DNA from: Faecalimonas sp.
Lineage (GTDB): Bacteria > Bacillota > Clostridia > Lachnospirales > Lachnospiraceae
NCBI GenBank assembly: GCA_029264305.1
Contig: JARICA010000009.1
Location: 62,001-126,000 of the forward strand
Reading direction: 5' to 3'
DNA: 64,000 bases
Positions within the stretch are counted from its first letter, which is position 1. Every line of letters begins with the position of its first letter. Below, in pieces: positions 1 to 7,128 of the stretch. The position numbers were made by a program, and so were the translations under genes. The notes below the pieces were generated by a model. The model was not told where the DNA came from, did no database searches, and saw nothing but the letters and a program-made list of their open reading frames with translations.

Positions 1-335
1 AATCGATTCTTGCAAAATATGCGGAGACAAAGACAAGTCCGATAAGAGCAGTTGTAAAAAAAGCAGTGTCAGATAGTGAAAAAGCATTGATGCTTGAAAT
101 AACAAAATTTAATTCTGTGATTGAAAATGCATATGAAGAGAAAGCACCTCATAAAATTTGCGCATATGTATATGAATTAGCAAATGCGTTTAATCGTTTT
201 TATCATGAAACAAAAATTCTTGCAGAAGAGAATGAAGAAAGACAAAAGAGTTTTATTTCTATGTTACTTTTAACAAAAGAAATATTTGAGGCGTGTATTG
301 ATATGCTTGGATTTGAAGCTCCAGAAAGGATGTAA
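1..335 (+). CDS. argS: Arginyl-tRNA synthetase, C-terminal end (partial)
   Basis: The gene begins before the window; the open frame runs from base 3 to the stop at 333-335. The visible ~110 residues are the helical DALR anticodon-binding domain of class I arginyl-tRNA synthetase, which charges tRNA-Arg in the cytoplasm. Recognition comes from the ending: a YELANAFNRFYHET-type helix, a long helix, and the family's terminal LGFEAPERM. A GTG at 66 could be mistaken for a start, but the family signature continues upstream of it. The next gene starts two bases after the stop, so the two are probably co-transcribed. Confidence 0.9.
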   Translation, partial: SILAKYAETKTSPIRAVVKKAVSDSEKALMLEITKFNSVIENAYEEKAPHKICAYVYELANAFNRFYHETKILAEENEERQKSFISMLLLTKEIFEACIDMLGFEAPERM

Positions 336-337
336 AA

Positions 338-1501
338 ATGACAGAAAAGTTATTTTATCAAGATAGTCATTTGGCAAAGTTCATAGCAACGGTAGAATCC
401 TGTGAGCAAGAGGGAAAATATTACAAGGTAGTTCTTAATAGGACTGCCTTTTTTTCTGAGGGTGGTGGACAAAAGTCAGACACAGGATTTCTTGATGGAG
501 TTAGAGTTTTTGATGTTCAAGAAAAAGATGGCATACTTTATCATATGACAGAAGAACCCTTAGAGGTGGGAAAAGATATAACAGGGGAAATTGATTGGAA
601 AGAGAGATTTTCTAAAATGCAACAGCATTCGGGAGAACATATTGTATCTGGGCTGATTCATCAGAAGTATGGGTATAATAATGTTGGATTTCATTTGGGA
701 AAAGATGTGGTTACAATGGATTTTGATGGGATTCTCACAAAAGATCAATTGAAACAAATAGAGTTTTTAGCAAATGAAGGTGTTGCAAAAAATTTAGACA
801 TTCAAGTTGATTATCCAACAGAGGAACAATTACATAAAATTTCATATCGTAGTAAAATAGAGATTAAAGGACAAATTCGTATAGTTACAATAAAAGGATA
901 TGATGTTTGTGCTTGTTGTGCACCACACGTAAAAAAAACAGGAGAAATAGGTCTGATAAAACTAACAAATATACAAAATTATAAAGGTGGTGTAAGAATC
1001 AATATGCTCTGTGGTTTTAGAGCATTGGCAGATTATAATGAAAAAGAAATGAGTGTGAAGAAGGTTTCTGTTGCAATGTCGGCAAAAGAAACGGAAATAG
1101 TCGAAGCTGTAGAACAGTTAAAAGAAGAAAAAGTACAATTAAAAGCTGAAATTGCGTTATTGCAGGATAAATTGTTAAAAAGCAAAGCAAGTCAAATTGC
1201 AGAAAAACAAGAAAGAGTATGCTTGTTTGAATCAGAATTAGAAGGTAACGCACCTAGAGAATTAGTTAATTTGCTATTAGAAAAAGAAATTAAAATTTGT
1301 TGTATATTTTTCGGAAATGATAAAGAGAACTATCGTTATGTAATAGGAAGCCATTATGTTGATACTCGACCAATTGCAAAAAGTTTAAATGAAAAATTTG
1401 GTGGTAGAGGTGGAGGAAAGTCGGAAATGGTACAAGGGTCATTAACGGGAACAAAAGAAGAGATTTATGAATTTTTCACCTATGATTTATTTGAAAAATA
1501 A
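338..1501 (+). CDS. AlaX-L type alanyl-tRNA editing protein (with DHHA1 domain)
   Basis: A 387-residue stand-alone homologue of the AlaRS editing half. It should hydrolyse Ser-tRNA(Ala) or Gly-tRNA(Ala) made in error by AlaRS. The metal site is visible: HSGEH (His97, His101) and CxxxH (Cys193, His197). After a coiled-coil stretch (about 240-290) the C-terminus has the glycine-rich GGRGGGK segment of DHHA1, which places it in the long AlaX class. The aminoacylation domain is absent. The full-length alaS lies at 46.6 kb, so this is an additional trans-editing factor. The start is two bases after argS, suggesting one transcript. Confidence 0.88.
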   Translation: MTEKLFYQDSHLAKFIATVESCEQEGKYYKVVLNRTAFFSEGGGQKSDTGFLDGVRVFDVQEKDGILYHMTEEPLEVGKDITGEIDWKERFSKMQQHSGEHIVSGLIHQKYGYNNVGFHLGKDVVTMDFDGILTKDQLKQIEFLANEGVAKNLDIQVDYPTEEQLHKISYRSKIEIKGQIRIVTIKGYDVCACCAPHVKKTGEIGLIKLTNIQNYKGGVRINMLCGFRALADYNEKEMSVKKVSVAMSAKETEIVEAVEQLKEEKVQLKAEIALLQDKLLKSKASQIAEKQERVCLFESELEGNAPRELVNLLLEKEIKICCIFFGNDKENYRYVIGSHYVDTRPIAKSLNEKFGGRGGGKSEMVQGSLTGTKEEIYEFFTYDLFEK

Positions 1502-1527
1502 GTGGAGAAGAAAGGGAGGAAAGAGAT

Positions 1528-2379
1528 ATGGAGAGAAAAAGAAAAATCGGAGTATTTGCCATAATTTCTCCGTTTTTAGTGTATTATGCTGTGTCGCTTG
1601 TTGTGGAAGTAATCGTATCAATTTTCATTATGGTTCCTCAAATGCAAAAGAGTAGTACATTAAATGTAGAAGAAACTGCAAGTTATGTGATGAATGTATT
1701 TATGTCTCATTTGACTTTAATTACTTCTGCAGTAGCACTTTTTGTTATTCCGTTTTTTTGGTTGATGTATAAAAAAGATTCTACTTACAAAAAAGCGTTG
1801 GGAATTGTCGAAGAAGAAAAAGCTCCTATATGGAAATATGCAGTTATAATTGGTTTGGCGATTGTATCTTGTATCGGAATGAATAACTTAATTGTTCTTG
1901 GAAATGTAGCAGCGTATAGTGGAGCATACGAAGAAATAGCAACGGCATTATATAAAGAGAACTTCTGGACGCAGATTATTGGATTGGGAATTTTAGTTCC
2001 AATTGCAGAAGAGTTTATGTTTAGAGGAATTATTTATAGAAGATTATCTTTTATTACAAGAAAAAGCAAAGCGATGGTGTTAAGTGCTCTGATGTTCGGG
2101 TTATATCATGGGAATCTTGTACAGGCAATCTACGGATTTGTATTAGGATATCTTGCTGTATATATTTATGAAAAATATGGTAGTTTAAAAGCTTCAATTT
2201 TATTCCATTCAGTTATTAATCTAACAAGTGTAATTGGAACTGAATGTGGTTTGTATACCTGGATATTTGGAAATGTTTTGCGTGTTGGAATTGTTACGGT
2301 TTTATGTGGAGCGGTGGCATCTAGCTTTTTTGTAGTTATGCAAAAACAGTTCAAAAAAGATATAGAAACAGAGGGTTAA
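1528..2379 (+). CDS. CPBP family intramembrane glutamic endopeptidase
   Basis: A 283-residue multi-pass membrane protein of the CPBP/Abi family (CAAX-protease and bacteriocin-processing enzymes). The three family motifs are in order: EExxxR (Glu161, Glu162, Arg166), FxxxH (Phe190, His194) and HxxxN (His227, Asn231). About seven hydrophobic segments surround them. The first helix follows a basic MERKRK start. A GGGAGG site lies just upstream. The substrate cannot be told from sequence; relatives act in prenyl-protein processing, bacteriocin self-immunity or membrane-protein cleavage. It precedes two secreted cell-wall hydrolases but is separated from them by a promoter. Confidence 0.85.
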   Translation: MERKRKIGVFAIISPFLVYYAVSLVVEVIVSIFIMVPQMQKSSTLNVEETASYVMNVFMSHLTLITSAVALFVIPFFWLMYKKDSTYKKALGIVEEEKAPIWKYAVIIGLAIVSCIGMNNLIVLGNVAAYSGAYEEIATALYKENFWTQIIGLGILVPIAEEFMFRGIIYRRLSFITRKSKAMVLSALMFGLYHGNLVQAIYGFVLGYLAVYIYEKYGSLKASILFHSVINLTSVIGTECGLYTWIFGNVLRVGIVTVLCGAVASSFFVVMQKQFKKDIETEG

Positions 2380-2410
2380 AAGAAAATGTTACAAAAATGT
2401 TAAAAAAGTG

Positions 2411-2439
2411 TTGAAAAAACAAAATAGATGAAGTATAAT
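2411..2439 (+). promoter_or_regulatory. Sigma-A type promoter for first NlpC/P60 gene
   Basis: TTGAAA (2411-2416), 17-base spacer, TATAAT (2434-2439). It lies 44 bases before the start of the secreted hydrolase gene. Confidence 0.7.
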
Positions 2440-2482
2440 CACTATGATAAGTTTAATAATAATGTAATAGGAAGGTTAAATC

Positions 2483-3547
2483 ATGAAAAGATTTGCAAAA
2501 GTTTTAGGCGTATCTGTGTTGTCAGCTTCATTAATAGTGACACCTATATTAGCTGCACCAAGTGTGAATGATTTAGAGCAGAATAAAAAACAAACTCAGA
2601 AAGAAGTGGATTCACTTCAATCAGAATTAACATCCTTAATGAATAAGATTAATAAAGTTGAGGAAGATTTGATTACAAAAGGAAAAGAAGTAACAGAAGC
2701 TACTGCTAAATTAAAAGATGCAGAGAAGAAAGAAAAAGAACAATATGAAAAAATGTTGTATCGTATTAAGTATATGTACGAGTCAGGTGAGACAAGTTTC
2801 ATGGAAGGACTTTTATCATCAGATGGTATCGGTGAAGCATTAAGTGAAGCAGAATATGTAGAAGATGTACATGAATACGATAGAAAAATGTTAACTGAGT
2901 ATGAAAAAACAAAGAAACAGATTACAAAGTTAAAATCAGGGTTAGAAAAAGAACTTTCTAGTATTGAAAAAATGCAGAAAGATTTCGAAAAAGATAAACA
3001 AAAATTAGATAATACAATTAAAGAAAAACAAGGTGAGATTGCTAACTTTGATTCACAGATTGAAGCGGCAAGAGAAGAGGCAGCAAGAAAAGCGGCTGAG
3101 AGAGAGAGTCATAGAGGAAATAGTAGTCATGGAAATTCTGGACACGGAAATGCCAGTCATGGACATTCTTCAAATAATGATGCACCAGAAATCAATATAC
3201 CATCAGATTCAAGTAAAGCATCAATTATTGTAAGTACAGCATATAGCTATATAGGAACACCATATGTATGGGGAGGAGAATCTAGATCGGGAATTGATTG
3301 TTCGGGATTGACTATGAGAGCACATCAAGCAGCTGGTATTCGTTTATCACATTCTTCAGGAGCACAAGGTGCTGGAGGAAAGAGAGTTGCAAATATGGCA
3401 AGTGCATTACCAGGAGATTTAGTATGTTATAGTGGACATGTTGCAATTTATATTGGTGGAGGACAGATGATTCATGCACCAAAACCAGGAGATCATGTTA
3501 AAGTTGCAAAAGTATATGGTTCACCATGGTTTAAAAGATATTGGTAA
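2483..3547 (+). CDS. Secreted coiled-coil NlpC/P60 peptidoglycan hydrolase
   Basis: 354 residues. A signal peptide (residues 1-25, ending LAAP) directs export. Residues 28-200 form a long coiled coil like that of PcsB/CwlO-type hydrolases, followed by a low-complexity Ser/Gly/His linker. The C-terminal NlpC/P60 domain (about 245-354) has the catalytic Cys273 in GIDCSGL, His319 in GHVAIY and His331 in IHAPK. Such enzymes cut D-Glu/meso-DAP peptide bonds in peptidoglycan during growth or separation, and the coiled coil often holds the enzyme in check until an FtsEX-like partner activates it. A paralogue follows immediately; the two share signal, coiled coil and catalytic domain but differ in the linker. 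Confidence 0.9.
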   Translation: MKRFAKVLGVSVLSASLIVTPILAAPSVNDLEQNKKQTQKEVDSLQSELTSLMNKINKVEEDLITKGKEVTEATAKLKDAEKKEKEQYEKMLYRIKYMYESGETSFMEGLLSSDGIGEALSEAEYVEDVHEYDRKMLTEYEKTKKQITKLKSGLEKELSSIEKMQKDFEKDKQKLDNTIKEKQGEIANFDSQIEAAREEAARKAAERESHRGNSSHGNSGHGNASHGHSSNNDAPEINIPSDSSKASIIVSTAYSYIGTPYVWGGESRSGIDCSGLTMRAHQAAGIRLSHSSGAQGAGGKRVANMASALPGDLVCYSGHVAIYIGGGQMIHAPKPGDHVKVAKVYGSPWFKRYW

Positions 3548-3556
3548 AAGTAAGGA

Positions 3557-3580
3557 GGGATTGCGTAAGCAGTCCCTTTT
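3557..3580 (+). terminator. Rho-independent terminator after first NlpC/P60 gene
   Basis: Stem of 8 pairs (3557-3564 with 3569-3576, one G-T pair), four-base loop GTAA, then TTTTGTT. Confidence 0.8.
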
Positions 3581-3601
3581 GTTATTGTACAGGTGAATAT
3601 G

Positions 3602-3619
3602 TTGACATAAAGTTGTCAA
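3602..3619 (+). promoter_or_regulatory. Inverted repeat upstream of second NlpC/P60 gene
   Basis: TTGACA, six bases, TGTCAA: a 6-6-6 perfect inverted repeat. It sits just before a TTGAAA (3626-3631) that resembles the upstream element of the paralogous gene. It could be an operator or overlap a -35 element; no regulator can be named. Confidence 0.35.
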
Positions 3620-3697
3620 AAAGTGTTGAAAGATACAAAAAAGTGTAGTATGTTAAAAATGTATGTAAAAGGAAAAAGGTTCATATTTGGGAGGAAT

Positions 3698-4930
3698 ATG
3701 ATGAAGATAATTAAGAAATTATTCGTAGTAACAGTTATTACAAGTTCTTTAATTGTAGTTCCGGTATTGGCAACTCCGAGTATTAATCAGATTGAACAAA
3801 ATAAGACAGAAGCGGAAAAGAAACTAGAAGATGCTAATAGCAAATTAGTTACGCTTTTGACTGACTTTGAAGTACTAAAGGCAGATATTAGAAATCAAGA
3901 AGCAAAGATTGCTTTGGCTGATAAAGATTTACAAAAAGCAAAGAAAAAAGAAGAAAAACAATATAAAGAAATGCTTGTTCGTATTAAATATCTATATGAA
4001 AATAGTAATGGAAGTGAGCTTTCAGCTTTATTAGGTGCAGAAAATTTTGGAGAGATGATCAATCAAGTTGAGTATATGAAAAATATACACGAATATGATA
4101 GAAAAATGCTTGACGAGTATAAAAAATCTAAAGAAAAGGTTGTGTCAATTAAGAAAGACTTGGAATCCGGAAAGGCGGATATGGAGTTTATGGCTGATAC
4201 ATATGAAAGACAGGAAAAAGAGCTAAAGACAACTGTTGAGACAATGAAAACTCAAGTTGCGAATTTTGATGTTCAATTGGCAGAAGCACAAAAAAAAGCA
4301 GAAGAAGAAGCAAAACGACTAGAACAACAAACACAGCAAATGGAAGCAACTTTATCTGGTGCAAAACCAACTAATAAGCCATCTAAACCACAGACAAATG
4401 GGAATAAGAATGAAACTGAAAAACCAGCTAGACCAAATCCTGTAAAACCAGAAAAACCACAGAAACCATCGAATCCAACTCCTGTAAAACCAGAAAAACC
4501 ATCGAATCCACATCCGACAAAACCATCGAAGCCAACAAAGCCAGATGTAAGTGAGAAACCATCAGATGTGTCAAAAGGAGAACAGATAGCAAATGAAGGT
4601 TTGAAATATGTTGGAAATCCATATGTGTGGGGTGGAAATGATTTGTACAATGGAATCGATTGTTCGGGATTTACTACTAAAATACATTCTATTTGTGGAG
4701 TGCCTGGTGTTCCAAGAAATTCTAGAGAGCAAAGATATGGAGGAAAGGCAGTAAATGGCTTATCTAATGCTTTGCCAGGAGACATTATTTGTTATGAAGG
4801 ACATGTTGCAATTTATATTGGGGGAGGACGAATTGTACACGCTTCAAATCCAAGTCCGTATCCAAGAGGTGGCATTAAGACGGGAACTGCAACGTACCGC
4901 ACTATTCTTGCAATCAGAAGATATTGGTAA
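3698..4930 (+). CDS. Secreted coiled-coil NlpC/P60 hydrolase with Pro/Lys-rich linker
   Basis: Start taken at ATG 3698 because GGGAGG lies eight bases before it and a signal peptide follows directly; an upstream in-frame start at 3623 would put 25 odd residues before it. The protein has 410 residues: signal peptide, coiled coil (about 30-210), then a linker of about 85 residues built from repeated KPEKPxxP units (roughly 4370-4560), typical of wall-spanning spacers. The C-terminal NlpC/P60 domain has Cys322 in GIDCSGF, His369 in GHVAIY and His381 in VHAS. It is a paralogue of the preceding gene; the longer rigid linker suggests action at a different depth of the wall. Confidence 0.9.
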   Translation: MMKIIKKLFVVTVITSSLIVVPVLATPSINQIEQNKTEAEKKLEDANSKLVTLLTDFEVLKADIRNQEAKIALADKDLQKAKKKEEKQYKEMLVRIKYLYENSNGSELSALLGAENFGEMINQVEYMKNIHEYDRKMLDEYKKSKEKVVSIKKDLESGKADMEFMADTYERQEKELKTTVETMKTQVANFDVQLAEAQKKAEEEAKRLEQQTQQMEATLSGAKPTNKPSKPQTNGNKNETEKPARPNPVKPEKPQKPSNPTPVKPEKPSNPHPTKPSKPTKPDVSEKPSDVSKGEQIANEGLKYVGNPYVWGGNDLYNGIDCSGFTTKIHSICGVPGVPRNSREQRYGGKAVNGLSNALPGDIICYEGHVAIYIGGGRIVHASNPSPYPRGGIKTGTATYRTILAIRRYW

Positions 4931-4954
4931 GGGATAATTATTTTGAAAAATTGC

Positions 4955-4983
4955 TTGCACCTATAAATTTCATATGCTATACT
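4955..4983 (+). promoter_or_regulatory. Promoter of rpsB-tsf
   Basis: TTGCAC (4955-4960), 17-base spacer, TATACT (4978-4983) with a TG one base upstream (extended -10). Expected transcript start near 4990, giving a leader of about 105 bases. Confidence 0.8.
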
Positions 4984-5002
4984 GTGATAGTCGCAAAAAA
5001 CA

Positions 5003-5068
5003 CGTATGTGGTGAGCCTTAACGGTGCCAAAACTGCTTGCAGTCGGTCTTAAGGAGTAGAAGCATACG
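5003..5068 (+). promoter_or_regulatory. Structured rpsB (S2) mRNA leader
   Basis: Three nested helices can be drawn: CGTATG (5003-5008) with CATACG (5063-5068), CCTTA (5016-5020) with TAAGG (5050-5054), and ACTGC (5032-5036) with GCAGT (5039-5043). A compact leader just before a ribosomal-protein gene suggests autogenous control by S2, as known for rpsB leaders in other bacteria. The match to a named family is inference. Confidence 0.55.
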
Positions 5069-5095
5069 GAAGTAAAAACCAATGGAGGAAAAAAC

Positions 5096-5842
5096 ATGAG
5101 TGTTATTTCAATGAAACAATTATTAGAAGCAGGTGTTCACTTTGGACATCAAACAAGAAGATGGAACCCTAAAATGGCTGAGTACATCTACACAGAAAGA
5201 AACGGTATCTATATTATCGACTTACAGAAATCTGTAGGGAAAGTGGATGAAGCATACAAAGCAATTTCTGATATTGCAGCAGAAGGTGGAACAATTCTTT
5301 TTGTAGGAACTAAAAAACAGGCTCAGGACGCTATCAAAACTGAAGCAGAACGTTGTGGAATGTTTTATGTAAATGAAAGATGGTTAGGTGGAATGCTTAC
5401 AAACTTTAAAACAATCCAGAGCAGAATCGCCCGCTTAAAAGATATTGAAAGAATGTCAGAAGATGGAACATTCGACGTATTACCTAAGAAAGAAGTTATC
5501 GAAATCAAAAAAGAATGGGATAAACTTGAAAAGAACTTAGGTGGAATTAAAGATATGAAGAAAGCACCAGATGCAATCTTTGTAGTTGACCCTAAAAAAG
5601 AAAGAATCTGTGTTCAGGAAGCACATACACTTGGTATTCCATTAATCGGTATTGCTGATACAAACTGTGATCCAGAAGAATTAGATTATGTAATTCCTGG
5701 TAACGATGATGCTATCAGAGCAGTTAAATTAATCGTAGCAAAAATGGCAGATGCTGTTATTGAAGCAAATCAGGGAACAACAGGTGTTGAAGAAGTATAC
5801 GAAGAAGTTGCAGAAGAAGTAGAAGCAGCTGAAGAAGCGTAA
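5096..5842 (+). CDS. rpsB: 30S ribosomal protein uS2
   Basis: 248 residues with the S2 opening ([18 protein letters not shown]), the RWNPKM block, the GTKKQAQDA segment and the IADTNCDP motif near residue 200. S2 joins the 30S subunit late and is needed for binding S1 and mRNA. The acidic C-terminal tail is usual for clostridial S2. GGAGG lies seven bases before the ATG. It is followed by tsf, the normal bacterial order, with a hairpin between them that may reduce the amount of tsf transcript. Confidence 0.97.
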   Translation: MSVISMKQLLEAGVHFGHQTRRWNPKMAEYIYTERNGIYIIDLQKSVGKVDEAYKAISDIAAEGGTILFVGTKKQAQDAIKTEAERCGMFYVNERWLGGMLTNFKTIQSRIARLKDIERMSEDGTFDVLPKKEVIEIKKEWDKLEKNLGGIKDMKKAPDAIFVVDPKKERICVQEAHTLGIPLIGIADTNCDPEELDYVIPGNDDAIRAVKLIVAKMADAVIEANQGTTGVEEVYEEVAEEVEAAEEA

Positions 5843-5855
5843 GAATTTAAACATA

Positions 5856-5890
5856 AATGCTTCAGCCTAACGAAGGTTGAAGCATTTTTT
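5856..5890 (+). terminator. Hairpin with T-run between rpsB and tsf (attenuator)
   Basis: Thirteen-pair stem (5856-5868 with 5874-5886, one wobble), five-base loop, then a T-run to 5890. No separate tsf promoter is evident in the 35 bases left, so tsf is probably expressed by partial read-through. Confidence 0.7.
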
Positions 5891-5925
5891 AAAGAAACAA
5901 AAATATTTATATGGAGGAAATTATC

Positions 5926-6846
5926 ATGGCAATTACAGCAGGTATGGTAAAAGAATTAAGAGAAATGACAGGTGCAGGTATGATGGACTGTAAAAAAGCT
6001 CTTAATGAAACAAACGGCAACATGGATGAAGCAATTGAATTCTTAAGAAAAAATGGACAGGCTAAAGCTGACAAAAAGGCAGGAAGAATTGCAGCAGAAG
6101 GTATTGTAAAAGCTATCGTTAAAGATGATAAAGTAGCAGCAATCGTTGAAGTAAACTCTGAAACAGATTTCGTTGCTAAAAATGCAGACTTCCAGTCATA
6201 TGTAGAAGAAGTTGCTAATCAGGCTTTAAATACAAATGCAACAGATATGGAAGCATTTTTTGAAGAAGCATGGGTAGCTGATAACTCAAAAACTGTGAAA
6301 GAAGTTTTGACAGAAAAAATTTCTGTAATCGGAGAAAACTTAAATATTAGAAGATTTGAAAAAGTTGAAACAGAAGGTTGTGTAGTATCATATATCCATG
6401 GTGGCGGAAGAATTGGTGTTTTAATTGAAGCAGATACAGACGTTATCAATGATGAAATTAAAGGATGTTTAAGAAATGTAGCAATGCAAGTAGCGGCTAT
6501 GTCACCAAAATATGTTTCTCGTGATGAAGTGTCAGCAGATTATTTAGAACATGAAAAAGAAATCTTATTAGCACAGGCAAAAACAGAAAATCCTGAAAAA
6601 CCAGATAATATCATTGAAAAAATGATTATCGGACGTTTAAATAAAGAATTAAAAGAAATTTGTTTATTAGATCAAGTATATGTACAAGACAGCGATTACA
6701 CAGTTTCTAAATATGTAGAAAAAGTTGCTAAAGAAAATGGTGCTAATGTAACAGTTAAAAAATTCGTTCGTTTTGAAACAGGTGAAGGACTTGAGAAAAA
6801 GAATGAAGATTTTGCTGCTGAAGTAGCTGCACAGATTAATGGCTAA
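5926..6846 (+). CDS. tsf: Elongation factor Ts
   Basis: Start at ATG 5926, nine bases after GGAGG (5913-5917); the ATG at 5911 lies in the ribosome binding site. 306 residues. EF-Ts is the guanine-nucleotide exchange factor for EF-Tu. The N-terminal UBA-like domain has the hallmark LREMTGAGMMDCKKAL, followed by the NSETDFVAKN motif of the core domain near residue 80 and a coiled-coil/dimerisation region. It ends before a strong terminator, closing the rpsB-tsf operon. Confidence 0.96.
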   Translation: MAITAGMVKELREMTGAGMMDCKKALNETNGNMDEAIEFLRKNGQAKADKKAGRIAAEGIVKAIVKDDKVAAIVEVNSETDFVAKNADFQSYVEEVANQALNTNATDMEAFFEEAWVADNSKTVKEVLTEKISVIGENLNIRRFEKVETEGCVVSYIHGGGRIGVLIEADTDVINDEIKGCLRNVAMQVAAMSPKYVSRDEVSADYLEHEKEILLAQAKTENPEKPDNIIEKMIIGRLNKELKEICLLDQVYVQDSDYTVSKYVEKVAKENGANVTVKKFVRFETGEGLEKKNEDFAAEVAAQING

Positions 6847-6882
6847 TCAAAATCAATAGGAATTGAATAAAAGTTTTAAGAC

Positions 6883-6922
6883 AAAAAATGGAGCGGAATT
6901 TTTAAAATTCCACTCCATTTTT
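6883..6922 (+). terminator. Terminator of rpsB-tsf operon
   Basis: Long AT-flanked stem: GGAG and GGAAT (6890-6899) pair with ATTCC and CTCC (6907-6916) around one mismatch, extended by an A-run and matching T-run. Confidence 0.85.
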
Positions 6923-7070
6923 GTGTTTGAAGACATTTACATTATTGTAGAGTTTCCATTCCTTTATGCAAGTGAAAAGAACTAAGAGTGATAAGAATAG
7001 TTAGTAAGTACATTAAAGCAGGTTTGGGGTATCACCTTCAAAAGTTATCCATTGGATGAAGATTGTGTTA

Positions 7071-7099
7071 TTGAGAAAAAGTAAGTGATGAATTATAAT
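7071..7099 (+). promoter_or_regulatory. Promoter of the helicase-Nudix pair
   Basis: TTGAGA (7071-7076), 17-base spacer, perfect TATAAT (7094-7099), 29 bases before the start codon. Confidence 0.7.
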
Positions 7100-7128
7100 A
7101 TAAATCAAGAAGTTTTCGGAGGAATTTT

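Noticed and set aside
3100-3180. Short tandem repeats in the first NlpC/P60 gene
   Set aside because: They encode the flexible Ser/Gly/His linker of the protein and are not a DNA repeat element.
4273-4785. 170-residue open frame on the - strand
   Set aside because: It is the antisense of the Pro/Lys repeat linker of the NlpC/P60 gene; the Gly/Phe-rich product only mirrors that repeat and has no ribosome site.
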